A stretch of 64,000 nt of DNA from Mizugakiibacter sediminis (GCF_000953855.2 NZ_DF970270.1:1-64000); one strand, 5' to 3'. Shown: positions 23,308 through 35,023, counted from the first letter of the stretch. The notes: generated by a model from the sequence alone, not told the origin. A program made the numbers and translations.

Positions 23308-26300
23308 CTACGCCGCGCCGGCCTGCGCGAGCTGCGCCAGCCGCCGCAGCGCCACCGAGGCGATCGGGTAGTCGACGCTCTGGCTGCGGATCTCCGCCAG
23401 CATGCCCAGCGTGAACTTCAGCCCGGCGTCGTCGCGGCCGAGCCACGCGGCGACGGCGCCGTCGGCCTTGCCCTTGCCGATGCGCGAAAGCACCTGCACC
23501 GCCAGCGTGCGGTGCTGCGCGTTCAGCTCGTCGCGCAGCGAACCGCGTGCCTGGGCGTGCCAGCGGCTCTCGACGGGCAGCAGCTCGATCTGCTCGCGCA
23601 GCCAGTCCAGTTCCAGCGCCTCGCCCAGCTCGAAGAACACCGCCGCCACCTGCGCCTCCGGCTTGCCGCTGTCGCGCGCGACCTCGACCACGTCCAGCGC
23701 CGCGCCCAGCACCGGGATGGTCGCCAGCTGCTGCGCCAGCGACGGCGGCAGGCCGCGTTCCTTCCACGCTTCGACGTCGGCGGCGAACGCGGCCTGCCCC
23801 GCCGCGGTCAGCGCGGCGGGCAGCGCGCGGCGCAGTTCGGCGACGCCCGGCGCGTAGCGCTCGACGTTGCCGGCGATGTCCAGGCTGCCGCCCGGCCGGT
23901 TCAGCAGCCAGCGCGTCAGGTGGCGCAGCAGGTGCCAGATCTTCAGCATGGCGTCGCTCTGCACGGCGTCGCCCACCTTGCCGTCCAGCGCCTCGATCTC
24001 GCCCCACAGCGTGCGCGCGTCGAGGATCTCGCGCGCCGCGGAGTAAGCCTTGGCGATCGCCGCCGGCCCCTGGCCGGTGTCCTCCTGCATGCGCAGCATG
24101 AAGGTGGCGCCCATGCGGTTGATCGTCGAGTTGGTCACCGCGGTGGCGATGATCTCGCGCTTCAAGCTGTGCCGCTGCATGTGCGCGGCGTACGGCACGT
24201 GCAGCGGCTCGGGGAAGTAGCGCACCAGCTCCTTCGACAGGTACGGATCCTCCGGCACGTCGGAGTCGAGCAGCTGCTGGTAGAGCTTGATCTTGTCGTA
24301 GGAGAGCAGGATCGCCAGCTCCGGACGCGTCAGGCCCATGCCGCGCGCCTTGCGCTCGGCCAGTTCGGCGTCGCTCGGCAGCGACTCCACCTGGCGGTCG
24401 AGCAGGCCTTCGCCCTCCAGCGTGCGGATGAAGTGCGCCATCGAGCCCAGACGCGACACCGACATGCGCTCCATCAGGCTGATCGCCTGGTTCTGCCGGT
24501 AGTTGTCCCACAGCACCAGGCGCTCGACCTCGTCGGTCATCGCCGCCAGCAGCCTGTTGCGCGCCTCCAGCGTCAGCTCGCCGCGCTGCACGGCGTCGTT
24601 CAGCAGGATCTTGATGTTCACCTCGTGGTCGGAGGTGTCGACGCCGGCGGAGTTGTCGATGAAGTCCGTGTTCAGCAGCACGCCGTGCTGCGCGGCCTCG
24701 ATGCGGCCCTTCTGCGTGAAGCCGAGGTTGCCGCCCTCGCCCACCACCTTGCAGCGCAGATCGGCGCCGTTGATGCGGATCGCGTTGTTGGCGCGGTCGC
24801 CGGCGTCGGCGTTGGTTTCCGAGGACGCCTTGACGTAGGTGCCGATGCCGCCGTTCCAGAGCAGGTCGACCGGCGCCTTCAGGATCGCCGACATCAGCTC
24901 GGCGGGCGACATCTGCGTCACGCCCTCGGCGATGCCGAGCGCGGCGCGCACCTCGGGCGAGACCGGGATCGACTTCAGCGAGCGCGCGTAGACGCCGCCG
25001 CCCGCGGAGATCAGCGACTTGTCGTAGTCGTCCCACGACGAGCGCGGCAGCTTGAACATGCGCTGGCGCTCGGCGAACGATTTCGCCGCGTCCGGGTTCG
25101 GGTCGAGGAAGATGTGGCGATGGTCGAACGCGGCGACCAGGCGGATGTGCCGCGACAGCAGCATGCCGTTGCCGAACACGTCGCCGGACATGTCGCCGAT
25201 GCCGACGCAGGTGAAGTCCTCGCGCTGGCAGTCGCGGCCGAGCGCGCGGAAGTGGCGCTTGACCGACTCCCAGGCGCCCTTGGCGGTGATGCCCATGCCC
25301 TTGTGGTCGTAGCCGTTCGAGCCGCCGGAGGCGAAGGCGTCGCCCAGCCAGAAGCCGTACTCGGCGGAGATCGCGTTGGCGATGTCGGAGAACGTCGCCG
25401 TGCCCTTGTCGGCGGCGACCACCAGGTACGGATCGTCGCCGTCGTGGCGCACCACCGCGTCGGGATGCACCACCTTGCCCTCGACCAGGTTGTCGGTGAC
25501 GTCGAGCAGGCCGCTGATGAAGATGCGGTAGCAGGCGATGCCCTCGGCCAGCACCGCGTCGCGGTCGCCGCCGGCCGGCGGGCGCTTGACGAAGAAGCCG
25601 CCCTTCGAGCCGACCGGCACGATCACGGTGTTCTTCACCATCTGCGCCTTGACCAGGCCCAGCACCTCGGTGCGGAAGTCCTCGCGGCGGTCGGACCAGC
25701 GCAGGCCGCCGCGCGCGACCGGGCCGAAGCGCAGGTGCACGCCTTCGACGCGCGGGCTGTAGACGAAGATCTCGCGGTACGGCCGCGGCTTCGGCAGGTC
25801 CGGCACCTGCGCGCAGTCGAACTTGATGCTGATGCAGTCCTTCGGCCTGCCGTCGCGGGTCTGGTAGTAGTTGGTGCGCAGGCTGGCGCGAATCACGCCC
25901 ATGAAGCTGCGCAGGATGCGGTCCTCGTCCAGGCTGGCGACGTTGTCGAGCAGGGTCTTGATCGCCTCGATCAGCGCGTCGATCTGCGCCTGGCGCGGCT
26001 CGCCGCGCGCGGCGACCAGGCGCGCGACGAAGTCCGGGTGCGCCTTCGCGGTGGTTTCCGGCAGCAGCGCCGCCAGTTCCTGCTCGAACTGGCGGCGCGC
26101 GGCGGCCAGCGCTTCCGGCGCGGCGCTCTCGCGCTGCGGATCGAACTTCGCCTCGAACAGCTCGACCAGCAGGCCGGCGACCAGCGGATAGCGGTTGAGC
26201 GTCTCCTCCATGTAGCTCTGCGAGAACGGCACGCCGACCTGCAGCAGGTACTTGCAGTAGCCGCGCAGCAGCGCCACCTGGCGCCAGGACAGCCGCGCGC

Positions 26301-28245
26301 CGAGGATCAGGCGGTTGAAGGCGTCGTTCTCGGCCTCGCCGCGCCAGATGCGCTCGAACGCGTCCTCGAACGTCGCGCGCACTTCGGCGACGTCGAAGGT
26401 CATCGCCTGCGCGGGCTGCACCTTGATGTCCTGGATGAACAGCCGCGTGCCCTGCACGTCCAGCTGGTGCAGGTCCTCGGTCAGCACGCGCATGCCGAGG
26501 TTCTCGAGCAGCGGCAGCACCTCCGACAGGGCGATGTCGGCGCCGGAACGGAACACCTTGAAATGCAGCTCGTCGGGGCGGTTCGGCGAGCGGTACAGCG
26601 ACTGGCGGATCGCGTCGGGCCCTTCCAGCGAGGCGGCCATCTCGACGTCGCCCGCGGCGACCGCCGGCGTGACCTCCTCGATGTAGCCCGGCGGCAGCGC
26701 GCGGCCGTAGCGGTTGGCCAGCTCCAGGCCGCGCTGCTCGCCGAGGCGCTGCACCAGCGTCTCGCGCAACTCGTCGTGCCAGTCGCGCACGATCTGCGCG
26801 AGGCGCGCCTCGATTTCCTCGGCGTCGAACTGCACGTGGTCGCCCGGCCGCGGGCGGATCACCAGGTGCAGGCGCGCCAGCGGCGACTCGCCCAACAGCA
26901 TGGCGGAGTCGAGCCGCTCGCCGTGCAGCGCCTGCTTCAGCGTCGCCTCGATGCGTTCGCGCACGCCGGTGCTGAAGCGCTCGCGCGGCACGAACACCAG
27001 GCAGGAGACGAAACGGCCGTACTTGTCGCGGCGGGCGAACAGGCGCGTGCGCGCGCGCTCGCTCAGCTCGAGGATGCCCATGGCGATCGCGTACAGCTCG
27101 TCCTCGCCGGCCTGGAATAGCTCGTCGCGCGGCAGCGTCTCGAGGATGTGGCGCAGCGCCTTGCCGGAGTGCGAGTCGCGCTTCAGGCCGGAACGGTTCA
27201 TCACCGCCTCGAACTTCTGCCGCACCAGCGGCACGTCCTGCGGGCGGCGCATGTAGGCGCTGGAGGTGAACAGGCCGAGGAAGCGCTGCTCGGCGATCGG
27301 GCGGCCGCCGGCGTCGAATTTCAACACGCCGATGTAGTCCATGTAGCCCGGACGGTGCACGGTGGCGCGTGCGCTGGTCTTGGTCAGGATGATCGCGTCC
27401 ATCGAGCCCGACTGCGGCAGGGTGGCCGCCACCAGCGTCTTCAGCGAGCGCAGCGCCAGCGAGCGCTCGCGGCCGCTCATGATGCCGAGGCCGGAGCCTT
27501 CCACCGCCTTCAGCACCTCGTCGCCGTCGACCGCGGCGACCTCGTATTCGCGGTAGCCGAGGAAGGTGAAATGGTCGTCGGCCACCCAGCGCAGGAACTC
27601 CTGCGCCTCGGCCACGCCGCGGGCGTCGACCGGCATCGTGCGCCGCGGCAGCTCGTCGGCGATGGCGAGCATGCGCTCGCGCATCGCGCGCCAGCCGCCG
27701 ACGGCGGCGCGCACGTCGTCCAGCGCGGCGGCCACGGCGGCGCGCAGGCGCTCCAGCTCGGCCGCGTCGGCGACGCGGTCGATCTCGAAGTGGGAAATCG
27801 ACTCGGCCGCGCCCTCGCCCAGCTTCTGCAGGTGGCCGGCGGCGTCGCGCGCCACCGGCAGCACCGGATGCAGCACCACGTGGATCTGCAGGCCCGCGGC
27901 GGCCAGCGCCATGCCGATCGAGTCGACCAGGAACGGCATGTCGTCGGTGGCCACCTGCACGACGGTGCGCGCGCATTCCCAGCCGTTGCGCGAACGTTCG
28001 GGGTTGAACACGCGCACCGCGGCCACGCCCGGCGTGCGCACGCGCATGAACTCCAGCAGGTCCGCCGCCAGCGCGGCCCAGGTCGGCGTATCGTGCAGCG
28101 GCGTGTCGCCCGGCGCGATGCGCGCGAACAGGGCCGAGGCCAGCGCCCGCGCCAGCTCGAGGCGCGCTCCGGCTAGCGTGGGGGCGAATTCGCGAACGAC
28201 CGTGGCGGCGAAGGCTGCGCCGTCTGCAGAACGCTGGGCATTCAT
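23308..28245 (-). CDS. gdhB: NAD-specific glutamate dehydrogenase, 180-kDa type
   Basis: The very large NAD-dependent glutamate dehydrogenase (1645 aa from ATG 28245) deaminates glutamate to 2-oxoglutarate and ammonia. Its length and order fit the bacterial L-GDH-180 class: a long N-terminal regulatory half, a central catalytic dehydrogenase domain with FRTEVLGLVKAQMVKNTVIV, VGSKGGFFVKRPP and GIGDMSGDVFGNGMLLSRHI, and a long C-terminal helical part. The start is placed after a proline-rich upstream stretch that does not look coded. Homologues in Pseudomonas and Streptomyces are allosteric and catabolic. It stands alone in its transcription unit. Confidence 0.96.
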   Translation of the reverse strand: MNAQRSADGAAFAATVVREFAPTLAGARLELARALASALFARIAPGDTPLHDTPTWAALAADLLEFMRVRTPGVAAVRVFNPERSRNGWECARTVVQVATDDMPFLVDSIGMALAAAGLQIHVVLHPVLPVARDAAGHLQKLGEGAAESISHFEIDRVADAAELERLRAAVAAALDDVRAAVGGWRAMRERMLAIADELPRRTMPVDARGVAEAQEFLRWVADDHFTFLGYREYEVAAVDGDEVLKAVEGSGLGIMSGRERSLALRSLKTLVAATLPQSGSMDAIILTKTSARATVHRPGYMDYIGVLKFDAGGRPIAEQRFLGLFTSSAYMRRPQDVPLVRQKFEAVMNRSGLKRDSHSGKALRHILETLPRDELFQAGEDELYAIAMGILELSERARTRLFARRDKYGRFVSCLVFVPRERFSTGVRERIEATLKQALHGERLDSAMLLGESPLARLHLVIRPRPGDHVQFDAEEIEARLAQIVRDWHDELRETLVQRLGEQRGLELANRYGRALPPGYIEEVTPAVAAGDVEMAASLEGPDAIRQSLYRSPNRPDELHFKVFRSGADIALSEVLPLLENLGMRVLTEDLHQLDVQGTRLFIQDIKVQPAQAMTFDVAEVRATFEDAFERIWRGEAENDAFNRLILGARLSWRQVALLRGYCKYLLQVGVPFSQSYMEETLNRYPLVAGLLVELFEAKFDPQRESAAPEALAAARRQFEQELAALLPETTAKAHPDFVARLVAARGEPRQAQIDALIEAIKTLLDNVASLDEDRILRSFMGVIRASLRTNYYQTRDGRPKDCISIKFDCAQVPDLPKPRPYREIFVYSPRVEGVHLRFGPVARGGLRWSDRREDFRTEVLGLVKAQMVKNTVIVPVGSKGGFFVKRPPAGGDRDAVLAEGIACYRIFISGLLDVTDNLVEGKVVHPDAVVRHDGDDPYLVVAADKGTATFSDIANAISAEYGFWLGDAFASGGSNGYDHKGMGITAKGAWESVKRHFRALGRDCQREDFTCVGIGDMSGDVFGNGMLLSRHIRLVAAFDHRHIFLDPNPDAAKSFAERQRMFKLPRSSWDDYDKSLISAGGGVYARSLKSIPVSPEVRAALGIAEGVTQMSPAELMSAILKAPVDLLWNGGIGTYVKASSETNADAGDRANNAIRINGADLRCKVVGEGGNLGFTQKGRIEAAQHGVLLNTDFIDNSAGVDTSDHEVNIKILLNDAVQRGELTLEARNRLLAAMTDEVERLVLWDNYRQNQAISLMERMSVSRLGSMAHFIRTLEGEGLLDRQVESLPSDAELAERKARGMGLTRPELAILLSYDKIKLYQQLLDSDVPEDPYLSKELVRYFPEPLHVPYAAHMQRHSLKREIIATAVTNSTINRMGATFMLRMQEDTGQGPAAIAKAYSAAREILDARTLWGEIEALDGKVGDAVQSDAMLKIWHLLRHLTRWLLNRPGGSLDIAGNVERYAPGVAELRRALPAALTAAGQAAFAADVEAWKERGLPPSLAQQLATIPVLGAALDVVEVARDSGKPEAQVAAVFFELGEALELDWLREQIELLPVESRWHAQARGSLRDELNAQHRTLAVQVLSRIGKGKADGAVAAWLGRDDAGLKFTLGMLAEIRSQSVDYPIASVALRRLAQLAQAGAA

Positions 28246-28590
28246 GATGGGCGGGAATGGGACCGGAAAAAGTGAGGGTAAAGGGATGGGCGGCGGATAA
28301 TCCGCGGAAGCATAGCGCCGGCCGACGGAACGAATCCACAACCGCGGCCGCATCCGCGGCGCGCGGCGGCGGATCGCGCGCGATTCGGCGCCATCGCGGG
28401 CCTCTAGGCCATTGGTTGGATTGGAGCCGTTGCGGGGCCGATATTAAACTTGCGGGTATACCGAAATCCGTTCGGACCCGGTTGTGCGGTGCCGTTCCGG
28501 TCCGTCGATCTCGCCCGCCGTTCCTGCCGCGACCCGCGCAGACCGCGCGACCGGGCGCGCAGCAAGCCTGTATCGGAAGAGAGACTGGGA
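28246..28590. other. 345-bp divergent control region, gdhB / RND operon
   Basis: This region separates the divergent gdhB and RND adaptor genes. The left part carries G-rich repeat-like sequence (GGGTAAAGGGA near 28276). The middle (28410-28465) is clearly more AT-rich than its surroundings and holds the best promoter candidate, listed separately. No regulator gene or RNA is seen. Confidence 0.5.
28417..28445 (+). promoter_or_regulatory. Possible promoter of the RND efflux operon
   Basis: TTGGAT (28417-28422) and GATATT (28440-28445) are 17 bases apart, in the only AT-rich stretch upstream of the adaptor gene. Match to the sigma-70 consensus is moderate. Confidence 0.3.
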
Positions 28591-29751
28591 ATGTCCATGC
28601 CGTCGTTTTCCGCGCGCGCCCTGATGCTGGGAACCTTCGCCGCGCTGCTCGCCGCCTGCGGCGGCTCCAGGCAGGTGCCTCCGCCTGCCGCGCCCGAGGT
28701 GGGCGTGGTGCGCGCGCACGCCGAGGACGTGCCGCTGGTGCGCGACTTCGTCGGCCGCCTGAGCGCCTACCGCACCGCCGACGTGCGCGCGCGCGTCGCC
28801 GGCATCCTGCTGAAGCGCGAGTACACCGAGGGCACCGACGTCGCCCAGGGCCAGGTGCTGTTCCGCATCGATCCGGCGCCGCTGCAGGCCGCCCTGCGCG
28901 CCGCCGAGGCCGCGCTGGCGCAGGCCCGCGCCAACGCGCGGAACGCCGAGGAGACGGTGCAGCGCGTGCGTCCGCTGGCGGCCAAAGGCTGGGCCTCGCA
29001 GCAGGACCTCGACAATGCGCTGGCGAACGCGCGCAGCACCGCCGCCGCGGTCAAGCAGGCCGAGGCCAACGTCGCCAGCGCGCGGCTCAATCTCGGCTAC
29101 GCCACGGTCACCGCGCCGATCGCCGGCCGCGCCGGCCAGCAGATGGTCACCGAGGGCGCGCTGGTCGGCCAGGACGGCCCGACCGAGCTGACCGTGATCC
29201 AGCAGATCGATCCGATCTACGTCAACTTCAGCCAGTCCTTCGCCGAGCTGCAGCAGCTGCGCCGGCAGCAGGCGCAGGGCCTGCTGAAGCCGGCCGGCAA
29301 GGGCCAGGTCGAGGTGCAGGTGGTGCTGCCCGACGGCACGCTGTATCCGCAGCCGGGCAAGCTCAGCTTCGCCGACATCGCCGTGGACCCCGGCACCGGC
29401 GCGCTGTCGCTGCGCGGCACCCTGCCCAACCCGGACCGGATCCTGCTGCCCGGCATGTTCGTCAAGGTGCGCCTGATCCAGGGCCGGCAGACGCACGCCT
29501 TCCCGATCCCGCAGGCGGCCGTGCAGCGCGACGCGGACGGCGCCTACGTGCTGGTGGTCGGCGCCGACGGCAAGGTGGCGCGCAAGCGCGTCGACCTCGG
29601 CGACATGCGCGACGGCCAGTGGGTGGTCACGCGCGGTCTCGCCGAAGGCGAGCAGGTGATCGTCAGCGGGCTGCAGCACGTGAACCCCGGCGACGCCGCC
29701 CGCGCCGTGCCCTACAAGCCGCTGCCGGCCGCCCGCGCCGGCGCGCGCTGA
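28591..29751 (+). CDS. RND efflux periplasmic adaptor lipoprotein (MexA/AcrA type)
   Basis: The adaptor links the inner-membrane RND pump to an outer-membrane channel. ATG 28591 gives a lipoprotein signal peptide with lipobox LAAC (Cys ~26). Barrel-sandwich (FVGRLSAYRTADVRARVAGI), helical hairpin rich in A/E/Q (residues ~95-165), lipoyl half (TVTAPIAGRAG) and beta-barrel domains follow in normal order; total 386 aa. An upstream in-frame extension lacks a signal and is not used. The pump gene starts 10 bp downstream, so the two form an operon. Confidence 0.93.
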   Translation: MSMPSFSARALMLGTFAALLAACGGSRQVPPPAAPEVGVVRAHAEDVPLVRDFVGRLSAYRTADVRARVAGILLKREYTEGTDVAQGQVLFRIDPAPLQAALRAAEAALAQARANARNAEETVQRVRPLAAKGWASQQDLDNALANARSTAAAVKQAEANVASARLNLGYATVTAPIAGRAGQQMVTEGALVGQDGPTELTVIQQIDPIYVNFSQSFAELQQLRRQQAQGLLKPAGKGQVEVQVVLPDGTLYPQPGKLSFADIAVDPGTGALSLRGTLPNPDRILLPGMFVKVRLIQGRQTHAFPIPQAAVQRDADGAYVLVVGADGKVARKRVDLGDMRDGQWVVTRGLAEGEQVIVSGLQHVNPGDAARAVPYKPLPAARAGAR

Positions 29752-29761
29752 GGAGCCGCGC

Positions 29762-32700
29762 ATGGCGCGCTTCTTCATCGACCGCCCGGTGTTCGCCTGG
29801 GTGATCGCCCTGCTGATCACGCTGGCCGGCACCATCGCCATCTTCAACATGCCGGTCGAGGCCTACCCCTCGATCGCGCCGCCCAGCATCAACGTCTCCG
29901 CCACCTATCCTGGCGCCAGCGCGCAGGTGATCGAGCAGTCGGTCACCTCGGTGATCGAGCAGCAGCTCACCGGCCTGGACGGCCTGCTCTACTTCAGCTC
30001 GACCTCCAGCCAGAGCGGCCAGGCGCAGATCACGGTGACGTTCGAGAACGGCACCAATCTCGACATCGCCGCGGTGCAGGTGCAGAACCAGGTCGACCGC
30101 GCCATGCCGCGCCTGCCGCAGGAAGTGCAGCGGCAGGGCGTGCGCGTGCAGAAGGCCAGCGCCGGCTTTCTGGAGGTGGTGGCGCTGCGCGCGACCGACG
30201 GCCGGTACGACAGCTACGCGCTCAACAATCTGGTCGCCTCGCAGGTGCTCGACCAGATCCAGCGCGTGCCGGGCGTCGGCAGCGCCAACCAGTTCGGCTC
30301 CGAATACGCCATGCGCATCTGGCTGAACCCGGAGAAGCTGCAAGGTTATGCGCTGACCGCGACCGACGTGCTCGACGCCGTGCGCGCGCAGAACGTGCAG
30401 GTCGCTGCCGGCTCGATCGGCGCGCAGCCGAACGTCGGCGGCCAGGCGCTCACCGCCGCGGTGACCGCCGAGAGCCGCTTCACCGACCCGCAGCAGTTCC
30501 GCGACATCATCCTGCGCGCCAACGCCGACGGCACGGTGGTGCGTCTAGGCGACGTCGCCCGCGTCGAACTGGGCGCCTACGCCTATACCCTCGACTCGCG
30601 CGTCGACGGCCAGCCGATCGCCGCATTCGGCATCCAGCTGCTGCCGGGCGCCAACGCGCTGCAGGTCGCCGAGGCGGTGAGCGCGCGCATGAACGAGCTG
30701 GCGCGCAACTTCCCGCCGGGCGTCAGCTGGTTCATTCCCTACGACAGCTCGACCTTCGTGCGCACCTCGATCGAGGAAGTGGCGAAGACGCTGTTCGAGG
30801 CGATCGTGCTGGTCGTGCTGGTGATGTGGCTGTTCCTGCAGAACATCCGCGCCACGCTGATCCCGACGCTGGTGGTGCCGGTGGCGCTGACCGGCGCCTT
30901 CGCCGGCATGTGGATCGCCGGCTTCTCCGTCAACGTGCTCAGCCTGTTCGGCCTGGTGCTGGCGATCGGCCTGGTGGTCGACGACGCCATCGTGGTGGTC
31001 GAGAACGTCGAACGCATCATGAGCGAGGAAGGCCTGCCGCCGAAGGAAGCGACGCGCAAGGCCATGGACCAGATCACCGGCGCGATCGTCGCCATCACCG
31101 TGGTGCTGGCCGCGGTGTTCATCCCCTCGGCGCTGCTCTCCGGCAGCGTCGGCGCGATCTACCGGCAGTTCGCCCTGACCATCGCCATCTCGATGGGCCT
31201 GTCGGCGCTGATGGCGCTGACCTTCACGCCGGCGCTGTGCGCCAGCCTGCTGAAGCCGGTGCACGGCGAGCCGAAGGGCATGGGCTGGTTCAACCGCGGG
31301 TTCGCGCGCGTCAGCGGCGCCTACCTCGACCGCGTCGGCAAGGCATTGCGCCACGCGCCGCGCTGGGTATTCGCCTACCTGCTGGTGGTCGGCGCCTGCG
31401 TGCTGCTGTTCTGGCGTCTGCCCACCAGCTTCCTGCCCGACGAGGACCAGGGCTACGTGTTCGCGCTGGTGCAACTGCCGCCGGGCGCGACCATGGACCG
31501 CACTGTGTCGGTCGAAGCGGAGATGACGCGCATCCTGAAGCGCCATCCCGCCGTGCAGCACGTGCTGACCGTCGCCGGCTTCAGCTTCATCGGCCAGGGC
31601 GAGAACGTCGGCCTCGGCTTCATCCGCCTGAAGGACTGGGACCGGCGCGACGTCGGCGCGCTGCAGTTCATCGACTGGGCGAACCGGCGCTTCGCGGGCA
31701 TGCCGGAGGCGCGCGTCTTCTTCTCCAACCTGCCGACCATCCGCGGCCTCGGCCAGTTCGGCGGCTTCGACTTCCGCCTCGAGGACCGCGCCGGCCAGGG
31801 CCACGACAAGCTGGTGGCCGCGCGCGACCTGCTGCTGGCCAAGGCGGCCAGCGATCCCGACCTGCAGAACGTGCGCCAGAACGGCCTCGCGGACGCCCCG
31901 CAACTGCAACTGCACCTCGACCGCGTGCAGACGCAGTCGATGGGCGTGTCGATCGGCGACGTCTACAACGCCCTGCAGCTGATGCTGGCGCCGGTCTACG
32001 CCAACGACTTCTTCTACCAGGGCCGCGTGCTGCGCGTGGTCATCCAGGCCGACGCGCCGTTCCGCATGCACCCGGACGACCTGCAGCACTACTACACCAA
32101 GAACGCCGCCGGCGCGATGGTGCCGCTGTCGTCGGTGATCGACGCTGGGTGGACGGTGGGCTCGCCCAGCCTGGACCGCTACAACGGTTACGGCGCCGTC
32201 GCCATCACCGGCAGCGCGCCGCCGGGCAAGAGCTCGGGCGACGCGATGAAGGCGATGGAGCGCATCGTCGCCAACGACCTGCCGCAGGGCTTCGGCTTCG
32301 AGTGGTCCGGGCAGTCGTACCAGGAGATCCTGTCCGGGGCGCAGGCGCCGATCGTGTTCTCGCTGTCGCTGATCGTGGTGTTCCTGTGCCTGGCCGCGCT
32401 GTACGAGAGCTGGTCGATCCCGTTCGCGGTGATGCTGGTGGTGCCGCTGGGCGTGTTCGGCGCGCTGGTGCTGACCACCCTGCGCGGCCTGCCCAACGAC
32501 ATCTACTTCAAGGTCGGCCTGATCGCGATCATCGGCCTGTCGGCGAAAAACGCCATCCTGATCATCGAGTTCGCGGTCGCCGCGCAGCGCCGCGGCATGG
32601 GCGCGATCGCCGCCACCCTGCAGGCCTGCCGGCTGCGCCTGCGTCCGATCCTGATGACCTCGATCGCCTTCATCCTCGGCGTGCTGCCGCTGGCCGTCTC

Positions 32701-32884
32701 CACCGGCGCCGGCGCCAACAGCCGCCACGCCATCGGCACCGGCGTGATGGGCGGCATGCTCGGCGCCACCCTGCTCGGCGTGCTGCTGGTGCCGGTGTTC
32801 TACCTGGTGGTGCGCCGCCTGCTCGGCGACCGCACCGACGGCACCGAGGACAGCGGCGACGACGTGATCCGGCCGTTCGACTGA
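29762..32884 (+). CDS. RND efflux pump permease (HAE1, MexB/AcrB type)
   Basis: The proton-driven multidrug exporter of 1040 aa has 12 membrane helices and two large periplasmic loops. The N-terminus MARFFIDRPVFAWVIALL, the proton-relay aspartates in GLVVDDAIVVVEN (TM4), the loop start TSFLPDEDQGYVFA and the Lys in SAKNAILIIEFA (TM10) are all conserved. The gene follows its adaptor. No outer-membrane channel gene or TetR regulator is adjacent, so the complex probably borrows a TolC/OprM-type channel encoded elsewhere. Substrates cannot be predicted. Confidence 0.95.
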   Translation: MARFFIDRPVFAWVIALLITLAGTIAIFNMPVEAYPSIAPPSINVSATYPGASAQVIEQSVTSVIEQQLTGLDGLLYFSSTSSQSGQAQITVTFENGTNLDIAAVQVQNQVDRAMPRLPQEVQRQGVRVQKASAGFLEVVALRATDGRYDSYALNNLVASQVLDQIQRVPGVGSANQFGSEYAMRIWLNPEKLQGYALTATDVLDAVRAQNVQVAAGSIGAQPNVGGQALTAAVTAESRFTDPQQFRDIILRANADGTVVRLGDVARVELGAYAYTLDSRVDGQPIAAFGIQLLPGANALQVAEAVSARMNELARNFPPGVSWFIPYDSSTFVRTSIEEVAKTLFEAIVLVVLVMWLFLQNIRATLIPTLVVPVALTGAFAGMWIAGFSVNVLSLFGLVLAIGLVVDDAIVVVENVERIMSEEGLPPKEATRKAMDQITGAIVAITVVLAAVFIPSALLSGSVGAIYRQFALTIAISMGLSALMALTFTPALCASLLKPVHGEPKGMGWFNRGFARVSGAYLDRVGKALRHAPRWVFAYLLVVGACVLLFWRLPTSFLPDEDQGYVFALVQLPPGATMDRTVSVEAEMTRILKRHPAVQHVLTVAGFSFIGQGENVGLGFIRLKDWDRRDVGALQFIDWANRRFAGMPEARVFFSNLPTIRGLGQFGGFDFRLEDRAGQGHDKLVAARDLLLAKAASDPDLQNVRQNGLADAPQLQLHLDRVQTQSMGVSIGDVYNALQLMLAPVYANDFFYQGRVLRVVIQADAPFRMHPDDLQHYYTKNAAGAMVPLSSVIDAGWTVGSPSLDRYNGYGAVAITGSAPPGKSSGDAMKAMERIVANDLPQGFGFEWSGQSYQEILSGAQAPIVFSLSLIVVFLCLAALYESWSIPFAVMLVVPLGVFGALVLTTLRGLPNDIYFKVGLIAIIGLSAKNAILIIEFAVAAQRRGMGAIAATLQACRLRLRPILMTSIAFILGVLPLAVSTGAGANSRHAIGTGVMGGMLGATLLGVLLVPVFYLVVRRLLGDRTDGTEDSGDDVIRPFD

Positions 32885-32948
32885 GCGGCGCGGCGCGATC
32901 CGCGGCGGCGGGTCCGCGGCTGCGCGCGGATCCGCCCTGCGCGGAGAC

Positions 32949-34112
<1,164 letters not shown>

Positions 34113-34199
34113 GCGTGACTCCTGCGCCGCGCTGCTGGCGGCAATCGCTGCCTGAAGGGTGTCCGCGAACGCGACGAAGGCGCGTTGAACCGGACTATT

Positions 34200-34979
34200 T
34201 TAGCGGCTTTTCCCCGCCGGCGGCGCCGGCAGGCGCTGGTGCAGCATCCAGTCGAGCAGGCCGGGCGTGGCGTAGGCGCGCGGCCAGATCACGTGCGTCG
34301 CCGGCTGCGGGCCGTGCGCGTACTCGGTGTAGCGCGGATGGCCGCCGGCGGCGCGCAGCGCGCGCACCACCGCGCGCGAGCCGACCATCGCGCCGCCGTA
34401 GCCGGTCTCGACGTCGGTGTCGTTGTCGTCGGCGGCGTGGAACACCCACTCCGGCACGTCGACGATCGACGCCAGTCCGGCCAGTTCGGTCATGCCCGAC
34501 ATCGGCACCGCCGCGGCGAAGCGGTCGGGATACGCCTTCAGCAGGTCCCATACGCCGGTGCCGCCCGACGACAGCCCCGTGAGGTAGATGCGCCGCCGGT
34601 CCACCGGCCAGCGCGCCTCGATGTCCGCGATCACCGCCATCACGTCGGCGGGCTTCCAGTAGTCGACCGGATTCTGCGGCGCGGCGAACAGTACCGGGAT
34701 GCACCGGCGCACCGCTTCGTCCAGGAGCTGCAGCGCGCCGTTGGCGCCGTAGGCGATCTGCGCCTCGTTGTCGTCGCCGTTCTGGCCGGCGCCGTGCAGG
34801 AACACGATCAGCGGCAGGCGCGCGCCCGCCGGCGCGAACGGCGGCACGTACAGGCGGTACGGCAGCCCGCCGGGCGCGCGCGCGCGCAGGAAGTCGTCCG
34901 CGCCGACCGCCGGCGCCGCGGTCGCGGCGCGCGCGGCGGGCATCAGCAGCAGGATCAGCGCGAGCAGCAGGCTTCGCAT
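34200..34979 (-). CDS. Secreted alpha/beta-hydrolase, polyhydroxybutyrate-depolymerase/esterase-like
   Basis: ATG 34979 gives a Sec signal peptide (MRSLLLALILLLMPAARA) and a 259-aa product. The alpha/beta-hydrolase core shows the strand-turn PLIVFLHGAGQNGDDNE, the nucleophile elbow GLSSGGT and a C-terminal histidine in ATHVIW. The set resembles the PHB-depolymerase-like/feruloyl-esterase-like family (predicted peptidases included), so it probably cleaves esters in the periplasm or outside. Exact substrate unknown. It is isolated and divergent from the ArsR-type gene. Confidence 0.75.
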   Translation of the reverse strand: MRSLLLALILLLMPAARAATAAPAVGADDFLRARAPGGLPYRLYVPPFAPAGARLPLIVFLHGAGQNGDDNEAQIAYGANGALQLLDEAVRRCIPVLFAAPQNPVDYWKPADVMAVIADIEARWPVDRRRIYLTGLSSGGTGVWDLLKAYPDRFAAAVPMSGMTELAGLASIVDVPEWVFHAADDNDTDVETGYGGAMVGSRAVVRALRAAGGHPRYTEYAHGPQPATHVIWPRAYATPGLLDWMLHQRLPAPPAGKSR

Positions 34980-35023
34980 CGGCGTCGTCGCAGTCGGCAA
35001 AAGCGCGCAGCATACCGCGCGTC

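Noticed and set aside
28591-32884. Complete tripartite efflux operon
   Set aside because: No outer-membrane channel gene follows the pump; the next gene is a convergent acyl-CoA dehydrogenase.
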